Shown here in pieces: positions 12,440-25,500 of a stretch of DNA of 64,000 nucleotides. Positions within the stretch are counted from its first letter, which is position 1, and each line of letters begins with the position of its first letter. The DNA lies in NCBI RefSeq assembly GCF_010389155.1, contig NC_057766.1, positions 2,108,001 through 2,172,000 on the forward strand, written 5' to 3'. Origin of the DNA: Erigeron canadensis. Its lineage: Eukaryota > Streptophyta > Magnoliopsida > Asterales > Asteraceae. Both the position numbers and the translations under genes were made by a program. Under the pieces are notes generated by a model. It made no database searches, was not told the DNA's origin, and was given only the letters and a program-made list of their open reading frames with translations.

Positions 12440-15400
12440 TTAGCTTGTATCATCGATTAGGGAAATACTTTCGAATAAGTGAGGATAATTTTTCTTCATT
12501 TGATCCTCACGTTCCCAGGTAAATTCAGGACCTCGTCTGGAATTCCATCTAACTTTGACAATAGGTATGCGACTATGTTTCAACTGTTTGGCCTCTTTGT
12601 CCATGATCTCTATAGGTTCCTCAACAAAGTGTAGCTTATCATCCATTCGAAGTTCATCCAGTGGGATAACTAGTGTTTCATCAGACAGACATTTCTTTAG
12701 ATTCGAGACGTGAAATACATCATGTATTCTACTGAGCTCTTGTGGTAATTCAAGTTTGTAGGCTATGGGACCAATTCTTTCTAATATCTTGAAAGGTCTA
12801 ATATACCTCGGATTTAGCTTACCTCGCTTTCCAAAACGGATGGCTCCTTTCCAAGGAGATACTTTTAACATGACCTTATATCCTTCTTCAAATTCCAAAG
12901 GCTTTCGTCTTACATCAGCATAGCTCTTTTGACGATCTCGTGCCGCCTTTAATCGGTTTTGCATCTGTACAATCTTCTCTGTAGTCTCATGAATGAGTTC
13001 TGGACCTGTAATTGAACTATCCTTTATTTCAAATTTGTCACCTATTTCAACCCAGCAGATAGGTGAACGACACTTTCTCCCGTATAGTGCCTCAAATGGT
13101 GCAGCCTTGATGCTAGTGTGATAACTGTTATTGTATGAGAACTCACATAAAGGCAAGTGGTTCTCCCAAGAACTTCAATTCCAAAGTCTATCACACAAGC
13201 ACGTAACATGTCTTCCAAAATTTGAATGGTCCTTTCACTTTGACCATCCGTTTGCGGGTGGTATGCGGTGCTCATGTCTAATCGTGTACCTAAGGCTTTC
13301 TGAAGTGTCTGCCAAAATCTGGAAGTAAAATGACTATCTCTATCAGAAATAATTGAAATAGGTATCCCATGTCGTGATACTACTTCCTTGATGTATATTC
13401 TAGCCAGCTTGCTCGTTTTATCGGTCTCTGTAATGGGCAAGAAATGTGCAGACTTAGTGAGACGTTCTATAATTACCTATATCGTATCGCTACCATTTGT
13501 AGTCTTTGGTAATTTTGTGATAAAGTCCATAGCTATACCTTCCCACTTCCACTGAGGAATCTCTGGTTGTTGTAATAATCCAGATGGCTTTTGATGCTCC
13601 GCTTTCACCTTTGAGCATGTTAAACATTTGCTAACATAGGTGGCTATGTCAGCTTTCATGTTAGGCCACCAGTATAATTCTTTAAGTCCATGATACATCT
13701 TATCTGATCCCGGATGTATCGAGTATCTCGACTTGTGTGATTCATCCATCACCAAGTTTCTTAAATCTCCATAGCTTGGTAGCCAAATCCGGTTAGAAAA
13801 ATACCGAGTTCCATCGGGCCTAACTTCAAATTGTTCTTCCATTCCCCTCAAAGCTTCTTCTTTGAGATTGTCCTTCTTTAATGCTTCAAGTTGAGCTTCA
13901 CGAATTTGAAAAGTAAGGTGAGTATGAATGGTCATACTCAAGGCTTGTACTCGAAATGGCTTTATCCTTTCTTTGTGACTTAAAGCATCTGCTACTATAT
14001 TTGCCTTGCCCGGGTGATAACGAATTTCGCAATCGTAATCACTGAACAATTCCAACCATTGACGTTGCCTCATATTCAAGTCTTTTTCATTGAATATATG
14101 TTGAAGGCTCTTATGGTCGGTAAATATAGTACACTTTGTGCCATACAGGTAGTGTCTCCAAATCTTAAGAGCGAACACCACTGCTCCTAGTTCGAGGTCG
14201 TGAGTCGTATAGTTTCTCTCATGTACTTTAAGTTGATGAGAAGCATAAGCTATTACTTTACCTCTCTACATTAATACACATCCCATCCCTTGGTGCGACG
14301 CATCACAGTAAACCACGAACCTATCTGTTCCTTCAGGTAATGCCAGAATTGGAGCACTACACAACTTTTCCTTCAGTAGTTGAAATGCTTTTTCTTGTTG
14401 GTCACCCCAAACAAACTTTCTATCCTTTTAAGTCAACAACATTAGGGGTTGGGCTATTTTAGAAAAATTCTCGATGAATCTCCTATAATAGCCGGCCAGG
14501 CCCAAAAACTGTTGTAGTTCTGTTGGTGTTTTTGGTGCTTCCCATTTCTTGATAGCCCCAATTTTCGCAGGATCTACATGAATTCCTTGACTATCAATAA
14601 CGTGGCCCAAGAATTGTACCGTGCGAATCCAAAATTCGCATTTTGAAAACTTTGCGTACAATTCTTCCTTCTTGAGCAGTTCCAAAATTTTCTTCAGATG
14701 TACCTCGTGCTCTTCTTTGGTTTTGGAATAGATTAGAATGTCATCTATAAATACAATAACAAACTTATCTAAGTATGACTTGCACACACGATTCATGAGG
14801 TCCATAAAAACTGTGGGTGCATTCGTTAATCCAAAGGGCATCACTTGGAACTCGTAGTGACCATAACGAGTTCTAAATGCCGTCTTTGGAATATCTTCAT
14901 CTGTAACCCTTAACTGATGGTAGCCAGATCTAAGATCAATTTTTGAGTAGTAACTCGACCCTTGTAATTGATCAAACAGATCATCGATCCTAGGAAGGGG
15001 ATAACGATTCTTAACCGTTAGCTTGTTCAACTCTCTATAGTCTATACACATTCGAAAAGATCCGTCTTTCTTTTTGACGAATAAGACTGGGCTCCCCAAG
15101 GTGAGGAACTTGGTCGAATGAATCCTTTCTCTAATAGTTCTTGCAACTGACTCGCAAGATCTATCATTTCAGAAGGAGCTAAACGATATGGTGCTCGTGC
15201 CACCGGTTGAGCACCAGGCACTAAGTCTATTTTGAACTCCACTTCTCGAATTGGTGGAAGACCGCGCAAGTCCTCAGTAAAAACTTCTGGAAAGTCACGT
15301 ACAATGGGTATGTCTTCAAGCTGCTTTTCTTGAAGCTTTTTCTCCGATACGTGGGCCAGGATTGCCTGGTATCCTTTTCTCAGATATTTCTGGGTCTTTA

Positions 15401-15901
15401 TGCAAGATATAATGTTACACCGTACCCCATTCTTATCGCCTTGGACAATCAACTTCTCACCATTTGCAATTGGAATTCGAACAACTTTTTCATGACAGAC
15501 TATTTCGGCTTGGTTTTTAGACAACCGGTCCATACCAATGATAACATCAAAACTTCCGGTTTCAATTGGTATCAAGTCTATAGGAAATAGTTGTTTTGCA
15601 AATTCTAAGGCACAACCTTGAATTAAGCTATTGGCTTCAATTAATTTACCATTGGCTAATTCTATGGAATATTTATCCTTGAGAGGGGTAGGAGTAAGTG
15701 GGAGTAGAGAGCTAACTTTATTTGACACAAAACTTTTATCAGCACCAGTATCAAATGAAATAGAGACGTAATGGTTGTTCAGGTGAAACGTACCCGTGAC
15801 AATGTTTGGGTCTTGGCGGGCTTCTCCCGCATTTATCATGAATGCCCTTCCTCGAGCGTTGTTGTTGTTGTTGTTGTTGTTGTTGTTGCTGTTGCTGTTG
15901 T

Positions 15902-15932
<31 letters not shown>

Positions 15933-16964
15933 ATTGTTGTTCTTGTTGTTGTTATTGTTGTTATTCTTTAATTTAGGGCAATTGTGCTTGAAATGTCCTT
16001 CTTCACCACATTCGTAGCATCTTCCTCGTGCTCCATTGTTGGGAGTTGGGTTGAAGCTTCTACAGTTTTTGGTCAGGTGTCCCACCTTTTGGAACTTGCC
16101 ACATTTTATAGTGCAAGGACCATTATGATGTAAGGTACATCTGTTACAATATGGATTAGGTCCCCTATAACCATTATTTGAAGATTGTCCGGTTGTGTGA
16201 ACAAGCCTTTTTGCTTGTTGGTTCCCTTGGTTCCTTCTAGAATCATCTTCCCACTTTCTCTTGTTGTTGAACCCTTTTTGGTCTCCAGTCTTTTCTTCTG
16301 CTTTAGCTCGAATCTTTGCTTGATCGGCCAAACTATTTGCCGAACGAATAGCAGTCTCAATATTCGCAGGTTCAGAAGAAATTACCAAATCCTGGAACTT
16401 TGATGGAAGTCCAGAGATATACTGCTCAATCTTCCTGTACTCTGGCGTAACCATATTTAGGCAAAGAGTTGCAAATTCATTGAAACGATTTGTATACTTG
16501 GATACATCATAGCCCTTTGTCCTTAAATCCCGAAACTCCGTCTCCAGTTTCTGAATCTCACTTCTTGGGCAGTACTTATTTCTCATTCGTCCCACCAAAT
16601 TTTCCCATGTTATTGCATAAGCGGCATCTATCCCCACCGTTGTAGCAAGTTCATCCCACCAGGTAAGTGCATTATCTTGCAATGTTCAAGTAGCATACTT
16701 GACCTTACAATCTTCCGCACAATTACTGATTCGGAATACAGATTCTATCTTTTCAATCCATCGGGTTAACCCGATGGCTCCTTCAGTATCCTTAAAAGGA
16801 AGTTGTTTACATTGTTCAAATGCCCTATAGGTACACCCGTTATGCATACCGTTTTGTCCATTATTCCCATTTGTTGCTTGAGCTACAAAAGCTGCAGCTA
16901 CACTCTGAGATACTATTGTTGCGATATCAACCGCAGACAATTTTGGTTCTCTTCTTGGTGGCAT
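12440..16964 (-). pseudogene. Gypsy gag-pol with chromodomain, interrupted
   Basis: Gag starts at 16964 (MPPRREP). An in-frame stop near 16683 interrupts it, then 16682-15042 continues through the retrotransposon gag domain, a damaged first zinc knuckle (Cys-poor, near 16090), an intact [14 protein letters not shown] knuckle, an Asn/Ser-rich tract and the protease site [12 protein letters not shown] one-base deletion near 15087-15092 shifts into the RT frame (15099-14428), which has [10 protein letters not shown]. Stops occur at 14428-14430 and 14266-14268. RNase H and the HHCC integrase zinc region follow in 14181-13477 ([19 protein letters not shown]). There is another stop at 13477 and a frameshift near 13170. 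The integrase core ([18 protein letters not shown]) is in 13440-13200. The last ORF, 13156-12440, holds the integrase C-terminus and the block [14 protein letters not shown], a chromodomain-like ending. Confidence 0.93.
15858..15972 (-). repeat. Trinucleotide tract encoding Asn/Ser run in Gag
   Basis: On the plus strand this is a run of gtt/gct triplets. On the gag strand it reads as AAC/AAT/AGC codons and encodes about 40 residues that are almost only Asn and Ser, between the zinc knuckle and the protease. The antisense poly-Leu and poly-Val ORFs across it are artefacts of the repeat. Length variation by slippage would be expected. Confidence 0.9.
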
Positions 16965-17205
16965 GGTTCTTCAGAAAATAGGGAAAATCATAAGATACCA
17001 CTAAATATCGTTATATAATTACCTCACAATTGTTATGACATAATAGTTATAACTAATAGGAACGTAAATCAAGATAAAGAAAGTAGCTTTATTTCATAAT
17101 AGATATTGAGATATGAATATCTCAATAATCTATTATTTTATCAAATTTTACATTCCCCGACATATTTGCCGTAAATAGTAGATAACCAAAATGTACAGAT
17201 AACAT

Positions 17206-17997
17206 TTATTGGGGTGGACTAGATGGGTTTATATTGGCGGCCCTAGCTATAGCCTCGAACGTAGCCTCAAACTGCGCTATCTTCTCCTGCAGTTCTAACA
17301 CTGCTTCTTCAAGACTATGAATCTTGAATTGAGCTTCATCCATTTAGTTTTCTATTTTGACTATTAGACTATCCTGGTCCTCCACCTTTATCCGCAATAT
17401 GTTGGTCCTAGCTCTTAATTCTGCAACACGCTTTTCCGCGCAAATCATACGCAAGACTAAGGTGGGAACAGTGTTATGTAAGGGTTCCATGGTTAGTGCA
17501 GGAATATTAACTGGACCGTCTGCTTCTCCAAATTGATTGGAATTAAGAAGTCCTTCCTCATGTCTCCATTCAGCTAGGACTCTTGGCATTCTGTTTACGT
17601 TGCTGGACAACCGGGGTCGTTGTGCCAGTGGTTCGGGATTGGTAGGTCGGGAATGCCGTGGTTGAGGCCGGTTAAACGTCGAATAGGTAGATTCTTGGAA
17701 TCCTTGGGGCAATCGAGATGGTCTTGAGGGACCTTCCCCTGATGGATCTGAAAAAATAAAGTTAGGCGTAGAGACCGTAAGGACATTGGTGGTTGATGTA
17801 GTGTATATGATGTTTGGTACAGGAACGAATGCGTTATCAAATTCTTCTTTAGAGTGTTGGATCTTCTCGACTGGTAGCTCTTGTACATGTTGAGGAGAGT
17901 CGGAGAATACGGGAACAATTGGAGATGAAATAATCTCTTCCTCACTGAATCTAGTCATTATTCTTATAGAGTACACAAATACTGGTAACGGAAGCAA
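17206..17997 (-). pseudogene. Extra ORF upstream of gypsy gag, coiled-coil C-term
   Basis: An ORF in the sense orientation between the 5' LTR and gag. The first part (17997-17344, 217 residues, perhaps starting at the internal MTRFSEEE) is Pro/Ser-rich and polar. Towards its end come heptad-like stretches (AEKRVAELRARTNILRIKVE). After a single in-frame stop at 17344-17346 the frame stays open to 17206 with MDEAQFKIH ... LEEAVLELQEKIAQFEA, a likely coiled coil. I recognise no enzymatic domain and do not know its function. Upstream or additional ORFs are known in some plant gypsy lineages, but I cannot assign this one. Confidence 0.7.
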
Positions 17998-18519
17998 AAT
18001 ATCAATGTGACTTTAAATCAGTGACTGAGAAAGCGATCATTAAAGAAAAGCTTTTGAGTTTCACAGTCTAAAAATAGGTTTGCTTCGAACTAGCCTTACA
18101 AGACTATTCTTGTTTTCTTTCAATCGTGTGTGTAACTATGTGTTACTATATTCTTGTTATATTCAATTAAGAGATATGACTCTCTATTTATATAATCATA
18201 TTGGTTCACATGTCGTGATTTCCAAGAACATCTTTAAACAGTAGACATAGTTATGTCTACTAGATCACAGGCTTTGAGCAATGAAATGGGTTACTAGATT
18301 CACGGTTATATGAGTGCAAGCATATATTATCAATCAAGTTTTTGAATAGATGTGATATCAAAGTTTTTTTTTTTTTGCTTACGTTATCTAACAAATAGAA
18401 CTTCGCAGTATATTCAATTTACCATCAAAGTATAAAACCTTTAAATCCAGACATATTCTATAGCCATATATGAGAATATATGAACAATATAATATCAATT
18501 AAACCCAGGTATGCAAGCA

Positions 18520-18550
<31 letters not shown>

Positions 18551-18882
18551 CGTGTGTGTGTATTATTAGCATGTATAATCAAAAATTTAAATTCTAAGGC
18601 CTTATACTAGCATACATCCTTATTTAACGCACTTAACTTAAGCTATTTTAATATACGATCATAATAATGCTGCAGTCAGTATTATGATTATATATTACAA
18701 CACCTTGAGTCAAATTCGTTAAATATCCCCATATGCTACTATAAAGCATCATATAGTAAAACACGAGTACGTAAACGATGTATATTTCAAGCATATATAA
18801 TCAGGTAACCGTTGTAGGCTCTGCTCTAAGTAGGGTTATACTCTAAGTCCGTCAATTTGCAACCTAGTTCACTATAACTTGT

Positions 18883-18895
18883 TCTCTGATACCAA
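18883..18895 (-). promoter_or_regulatory. Gypsy primer-binding site
   Basis: On the minus strand, TGGTATCAGAGA lies two or three bases inside the 5' LTR, matching the 3' end of initiator tRNA-Met as used by many plant LTR elements (the last bases diverge from the usual TGGTATCAGAGCC). Confidence 0.8.
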
Positions 18896-18897
18896 TG

Positions 18898-20872
18898 TGT
18901 CACACCCGCCCTAGACGCTTTGCGACGTACATGGATTCACAACACAAGATATACTAAACGACACGAAAACGTTGTCGTTTTTAAAATACATTTATATCAA
19001 AACATTGTTCACAAATTTAATCACAACATACGAAAACGTTTTTGTTATTGAAAACATTTATTCAATATTAAACAATATTAAGTAATAGAAAAAGACTTTA
19101 GCAAACTGACGAATCTTTACTAAAGTCTGTGGGTAGGCCATAATCCATCATGTAATATGCAACAGCAAGAGGTCCCATGCACATAGAGTTTCTTTTAATT
19201 ACCTCAGAATACATGCTAAAATATGTCAACATAAAGTTGGTGAGTTTCATAAGTTTTTATATGGAAAATATAGATTCTCAAAATATCGGAGTTCAGAGTG
19301 ACCATTGCCTTACTGCAATGTCAGGTGGTTATGATACAATATAAAGCAAAGAGTATCATATGTTTTTGTATATAAAAATATAGAGTATGAACCACAAGAT
19401 TTCCAAGTGCGACCATTGTCTTTCCACAATGTCGTATAGCCATTTGCTCAAACACAATGGATCAAATATAATGTAAGAGTAGATCCTGTATACATCAAGT
19501 TCTAAGCTCATGAACCGAAACTAGACAAGTGTGTGTTTCTTTGCCTCTAAGTAGGTACCTTGTTCAGGGTACTCTAAGTTTTCCAGATATATATGCATCC
19601 GTTTATCCAGTTGGCATGACCAACCCGGATGGGGGTGCCTACCCCAATAGTACTACTCAATATACCCATGTTTATGTTTCCATAATTAATCGTTCATGAT
19701 AGAGAGGACTTTGGGTGAATAGAGCAACTTAGAATCAACCATGTATACATTTCTAGTGTTCTTGTGTTCATCGTAACAGTAAAGAGTTTGTATTTTACCC
19801 CAACGGTAAAACAAAGTGCAGTTACAAAATATATAATATAATATATAATTTTGTAAATATACATATAAATATATTACATATAATATGACTTTGCAAATAT
19901 ACATATAAGTATAACAAGTAGTTTTTATGCATGTATCCCAGTCCCCAAATAAGTGTATAAATAACTAAAAAGGGGAATATGGAAACTCACATTAATGATG
20001 TAGCGGAAGGAAGAAAACGTAAGAATACTTTTGTATTCTTTTCTTGCCACAGTTTAAGTATCTAAACCAAGGGGTAAATACTTAATTGAACCAATTAGTT
20101 AGCAAAGGATGGTTTAGTAAGATTGGAGGTTGATTTAGAATGTTGTATGAGAGAAAAAAAATGTGTTGGTGTGAGAAAAATAACTAGTCATGGGTGGTAT
20201 TTATAGGCCAATGTGAGGGTAAGTGATAGTGGATGGTGGGGGACAAATTAGTGTGATGATTTAAGGTGGGGTTGGAAAGACTAATTTGAGTGGAGGTGGT
20301 GTAAAGACATCTTGAAGTTTATTATTATGAAACTAGTGTTATTCTTGGAACTTCAATCCGGTTTTGATGATGAAGAATGAAATATTTTGTATGCTTTATC
20401 CTTTTTATTAATAATAATTTAATGGTAGGAAAGTTGGGTGGGAGAATTTGGTACCAAAAAGACAATTTGTGAGTTATTTTAATTAAGTTAGTGTGTTAGG
20501 TACTTGTCCCCTATTAAATTTCGTGGCTTACCTGATTACTATCAGTAGAATAGAGGCTTAAATTCATATACATAATTGTAGATATTTCTCTCCTCTTTCC
20601 GTAGACAGTTTATTTGTTAAAAAAACGGATATCGTATGAAGAAGTTATGGTCAAAACATTACAACAACATTAATTTAAAAAAATATATCACTAATAATAA
20701 CCAATAAAATTTAAATTTTTATGTGTACGTAAAAGTTGTTTTAGGTCATGTTTATTTACTCCATGAATATATGTTCGGTGTTTGCTCATTTGTGTGTTTG
20801 TAGTATATGTAACTATATATTTAAATAAGATTTGTAAGAAACTATTTGACCTGAAATTTGTCAGGTGTTACA
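18898..20872 (-). repeat. Gypsy 5' LTR
   Basis: About 1975 bp, TGTCACACC to GGTGTTACA, paired with 10443-12404. It would contain the element's promoter, read leftward. I estimate a few percent divergence from its partner by eye, more than the copia-B pair and roughly comparable to or below the copia-A pair. Confidence 0.93.
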
Positions 20873-20877
20873 AACTT

Positions 20878-21486
20878 GAAGGTATGGTAGACTTAGGACT
20901 TTGATTTTCAATGATTCTAGACTAATTGCTAGATGAGTTCCTGACAAAATTCTGATAAACAGGTCATCTCTCTTTAGTATGTCCAAACTTATGACAGTGA
21001 TCACACTTTAGATTCAAATTAGGACCCTTCTTTTGAAAATTCTGGTTCCGGTTTTGAGATTGGTTCCAGTTTTGAGATGACTGACCTCTGCCCAGACTTT
21101 TCCTATTTCCAAAGGTTTTTGATACAAAAGCACTGTTTTGAGTTTTTAGATTTGAATCACTAGAGGGTATGCCTCTATGAGATTCTTCCCTTGAAATGAT
21201 ATTAAAAGTAGTTTTGACACTAGGAAAGGGATCCCTTATCAGAAGCTGGCTTTTGACAGGTTTATACACCTCATCTAGACACATTAAAAATTGCATTAAC
21301 TTCATGTTTTGATTGTAGGTTTTGAACTCAGCAAAAGCATTACAAACACAAGTAGGCAGTTTAGTCAAAGCATCATATTGTCTCCATAAGGAGTTGAGTT
21401 TGTGATAATAGTCAGAAATTGGACTACCATTTTGAGTTAAAGAGTTAATTCTGTGATGCAAGTTAAAAGTGATTGACCCATCAACC
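20878..21486 (-). pseudogene. copia-A gag, 3' part
   Basis: The frame 21461-20964 continues the copia-A gag interrupted by the solo LTR. It has the UBN2-type gag pattern (LHHRINSLTQNGSPISDYY, LMQFLMCLDEVY) and then the start of a zinc knuckle, CDHCHKFGHTKE. A stop replaces the position of the last Cys of the knuckle at about 20964. The segment ends at the AACTT target site of the gypsy element. Confidence 0.88.
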
Positions 21487-22186
21487 TTATCTGTAACATC
21501 CTAAATCTTTTTAATTTATTAACGTTGTTGTTAGTTAGTAACTAGTTACCATTGTCTCTCTATGTGCTATGTGCGTAGTTAATAATGACTTATTAAACTT
21601 TGACAATTATTATGTTATAATTTATGAAATAACTATTCTAATAAATTAATAAAATAGATTATATAGCATCTGAAGTCTAAGCAGTTGATGTGAAAATTAT
21701 ATATGAACAATATAATAGAAAGGCATATATGATATAGTTATATTAGTGGTACATAATATTCATTCCAAGCTCTCCTGGTAATTACGTAGAAAACATGTAC
21801 AGCTTAAATATATACTATCTATATCTATACTCCCCTTATAAAGGGAATTGTCCTCACTGAATTGAGACCCTGATATACCATAATTGCTCTCACCCCTCTA
21901 AATACTTACACCCTCATCTACCGAAAATAACCCTCAAACTTTAAACCCTGTCTCATGCTTTGAGAAAAACACACAACACCATGAAAAGCTCTTTCGCCTC
22001 CCTCTAAATATCTCTCGCCACCGCCATCGGCCACCTCCCCCATCTCTATCTCTCTGTTAGTCACGACGACGATCATCAATTTATGGGCAAAAGGAGATCG
22101 TTCGATCGATGTTTTTTGCAAGATCCGATTATTCAATCAAAAAATAGATTTGTTATTCCAAGGTAAAATAATTTGTGCAAATGTAT

Positions 22187-22593
22187 TGTTAGAATTGATG
22201 ATGAGTTTTTAGTTATTTAAAATGATGATTAGTTGTTTATTAGTTTGACTAAAAATGTAGTGGAATTGTTTGTAGTGAAATGTTGTAAAGTTGAGGAGAT
22301 GTTTGTGAACTATAGAGAATGTAGGCAGGGATTTTGGAACTTCACTTTAATGATACAAATTTTCTTTTTTTTTTTTTTGTGTACTACAATTTTAGGATAC
22401 AATTTGCCTATTTATAGGCTTCATAAGTCGGTGGACTTATAGTCCATTTAAAACCTCTAGTATTTTCTAGTAACATATATATATATATATACTAATCACT
22501 ATTACTTTCTAAGCAACTCTAGTAATTTCTAGTTTATACTAATTACATCACTAATTAACTCTAGATTATTCTAGAAATACATTAATTTTAACA
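22187..22593 (-). repeat. copia-B 3' LTR
   Basis: A 407 bp LTR that is nearly identical to 26658-27063. The polyprotein stop codon (22588-22590) lies just inside this LTR. Confidence 0.95.
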
Positions 22594-25500
22594 CTCCTCC
22601 TTAATGTATTTCGATGTTACTCCTAGCATGTTGCGTAGGAATTCGAACTTTGATCTCGGCAATGCTTTTGTGAATATATCTGCGATTTGCTCTTCCGTCT
22701 TGCAGTATTGTAGTTCAATCTCCTTTTTCGCTGAGACTTCTCGTAGGAAATGATACTTGATGGCGATATGTTTTGTTCTTCCATGAAACACGGGGTTCTT
22801 TGCCATTGCTATTGCAGACTTGTTGTCGCAGAATATTTGTGTAGCTCCATTTTGTGTCTCCCCCATGTCTTCTAGAATTCTCCTTAGCCATATTGCTTGA
22901 TTAGCTGAATTTGCTGCTGCAACGTACTCGGCTTCTGCTGATGATTGTGCCACCGTATCTTGCTTTTTAGATGCCCATGATGTTACTCCAGATCCAAGTG
23001 TGAATGCATATCCAGAAGTACTTTTCATGTCATCCACCGATCCGGCCCAATCGCTATCTGTATATCCTTGTAGCTTTGAGTCAATAGTGAGCTTGTACCA
23101 TATTCCATAATCTATGGTACCTTGCAGGTATCTTAATATTCTTTTTCCAGCTCCATAATGTATCTGAGTAGGGTTTTGCATGAACCTGGATAGCAGACTT
23201 GTTGCGTACATAATGTCTGGTCTTGTAGCTGTTAGATAGAGTAGACTTCCAATGAGACTTCTGAATCTTGAAGCGTCCGCTTTCTCAGATCCATCTTCTT
23301 TTCTCATCTTCTCATTGGCAACTAGCGGTGTGGCTACGGTTTTACAACCGTATAGTTTGAATTTTTTGAGGAGATTTTCAGTATATTTCTTCTGGCATAT
23401 AAAGATACCTTCATTTTCTTGACTAATTTCGATGCCAAGAAAATAGTGCATCAATCCAAGGTCGCTCATCTCAAACGTTTTCATCATGTCTTGTTTAAAC
23501 TCTTGTATCATTCTCTCATTATTTCCCGTATATATAAGATCATCGACATATAAGGAAAGAATGAGAGTGTCAGAGTTACCTTGGGTTTTGATGTAGAGCG
23601 TAGGCTCACTTTCACTCCTCCTGAATCCAGAACTTGTGAAGTAGCTGTCAATACGACTATACCAAGCTCGTGGAGCCTGTTTTAGTCCATATAAAGCTTT
23701 CTTTAGCTTAAGGACTTGATCTTTTTTTCCTTTTTTGACGAATCCTTGGGGCTGCTCTACGTATATTTCTTCTTCAAGAAACCCGTTTAGAAAGGCTGAT
23801 TTAACGTCTAGTTGATGTATCTTCCATCTTCTTTGAGCTGCTAACGCCACAAGTGATCTTATAGTATCAAGTCGATCTACAGGTGCGAAAGTTTCGTTGT
23901 AGTCGACTCCAGGTTGTTGTGAGTAACCTTTAGCTACTAGTCTTGCTTTATGTTTTTGAATAGAACCATCAGGGTTAAGTTTTGTCTTATAGACCCATTT
24001 AACTCCAATGATTTCTTTATCTTTGGGAAGATCAACTAACTCCCATGTGTTGTTCTTCTCGATCATCTTGATTTCTTCATTCATAGCTGTTACCCATTTC
24101 TCGTCTTTGGCAGCAGCTTCATAGCTTTCAGGTTCTAAGGATGTGAAGTTACAAGTCTCGTAGACTTCAGTTAATGTTTTGACTCTTCCGGGTGTTGACT
24201 CCGAACTTGATTCTTCTTGTGCCAAAGGTAATGTTGACGGCGAAGAACTTGGTGTAGTTGGACTCGTTTCGCCTGTACTTTCATTTCCTCCAGAATGTTC
24301 TATTTGTAGTGGTTGTTGAGCAGAAGTCTCCATAGATATCCTTGGAAGATATGTTTGTTTATCAATTTTTTCTTTCTCCCAATTCCAAGAAGCGTCTTCA
24401 TCAAACTCCACATCTCGGCTGATCACGAGCTTATTGGTCTTTAGGTTATAAACTCGGTAGCCTTTTGATTGTGTGCTATAGCCCAAGAATATTCCTTTAT
24501 ATGATTTTTCTTGGAGCTTGTGACGTTTCTCTTTTGGGACGTGGATGTAGCAAATACATCCAAAAACTCGTAGATGTTTTGCTGACGGCTTCTTTCCACT
24601 CCATGCTTCAATTGGAGTTTTATTTTCCACAGCCTTAGTGGGACATCGATTTAGCAAGTATACAGCCGTGTATACAGCTTCTGCCCAGAAACTGTTTGGA
24701 AGGCCTTTTTCATGTATCATAGTTTTGGCCATCTCCATGACTGTTCTGTTTTTACGTTCAGAGACACCGTTTTGTTCAGGAGCGTAACCAACTGTGAGTT
24801 GGCGGTTAACTCCTTCATCTTCACAGAATTTATTGAATTCTCTAGAGGTGTATTCCTTTCCTCTATCGCTTCTTAGTGTTTTTATGTAATGGCCACTTTT
24901 CTTTTCAACGAAAACTTTGAATTTCTTGAATATCGTGAAAACTTCTGATTTTTCACGCATGAAGTATACCCAGGTCATTCTAGAATAATCATCTATAAAG
25001 AGGATGAAGTACCTGGATTGGTTATGAGATGGGGTTCTCATTGGCCCACATACGTCAGTGTGTACCAATTCTAGAATACTCCTTGCTCTCCAAACTTTAT
25101 CACGAGGGAAAGGTTTTCGATGTTGCTTGCCCATCATACAACTTTCGCATGCGTCAGTGATCTCCTCTATGATAGGCAAGTCCCTCATCATATTTTTCTG
25201 TTGGAGAATCTTTAATGCGTGAAAGTTGAAGTGGCCAAATCTTCGATGCCATAGCCATGATTCTTCAACTTGTGCTTTCATGGCTGTGTCTCTGATGTAA
25301 TGCCAACGAAGTGGAAAATTTCTATTTTCCATTTTGACTTCGGCAATTAATTTGTTATTATTTTTCTTGTCACGAATAACGCATGATTCGTTTTCAAAGT
25401 GTAGAGAGTAGCCATGCTCCATCATTTGGCCAACACTTAGCAAGTTACTCGCTAAGCTTGGAACTAAAAGAACATCCTTGACGGATCTCGTGCAGTTACT

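Larger units (their letters stand above)
10443..20872 (-). mobile_element. Ty3-gypsy chromovirus element
   Basis: A complete LTR retrotransposon inserted into copia-A between its gag and protease regions, with a perfect 5 bp TSD (AACTT at 10438-10442 and 20873-20877). LTRs of about 1.96-1.98 kb begin TGTCACACCCGCC and end GTGTTACA. Gene order on the minus strand is extra ORF, gag, protease, RT, RNase H, integrase, chromodomain. The pol order, long LTRs and C-terminal chromodomain-like block point to a Tekay/Del-type chromovirus (family knowledge; the lineage was not tested). Coding regions carry several stops and frameshifts, so the copy is not autonomous. Confidence 0.93.

Noticed and set aside
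15771..16017. Plus-strand ORFs coding for poly-Leu and poly-Val
   Set aside because: They are the antisense reading of the Asn/Ser trinucleotide tract in gypsy gag and have no independent support.
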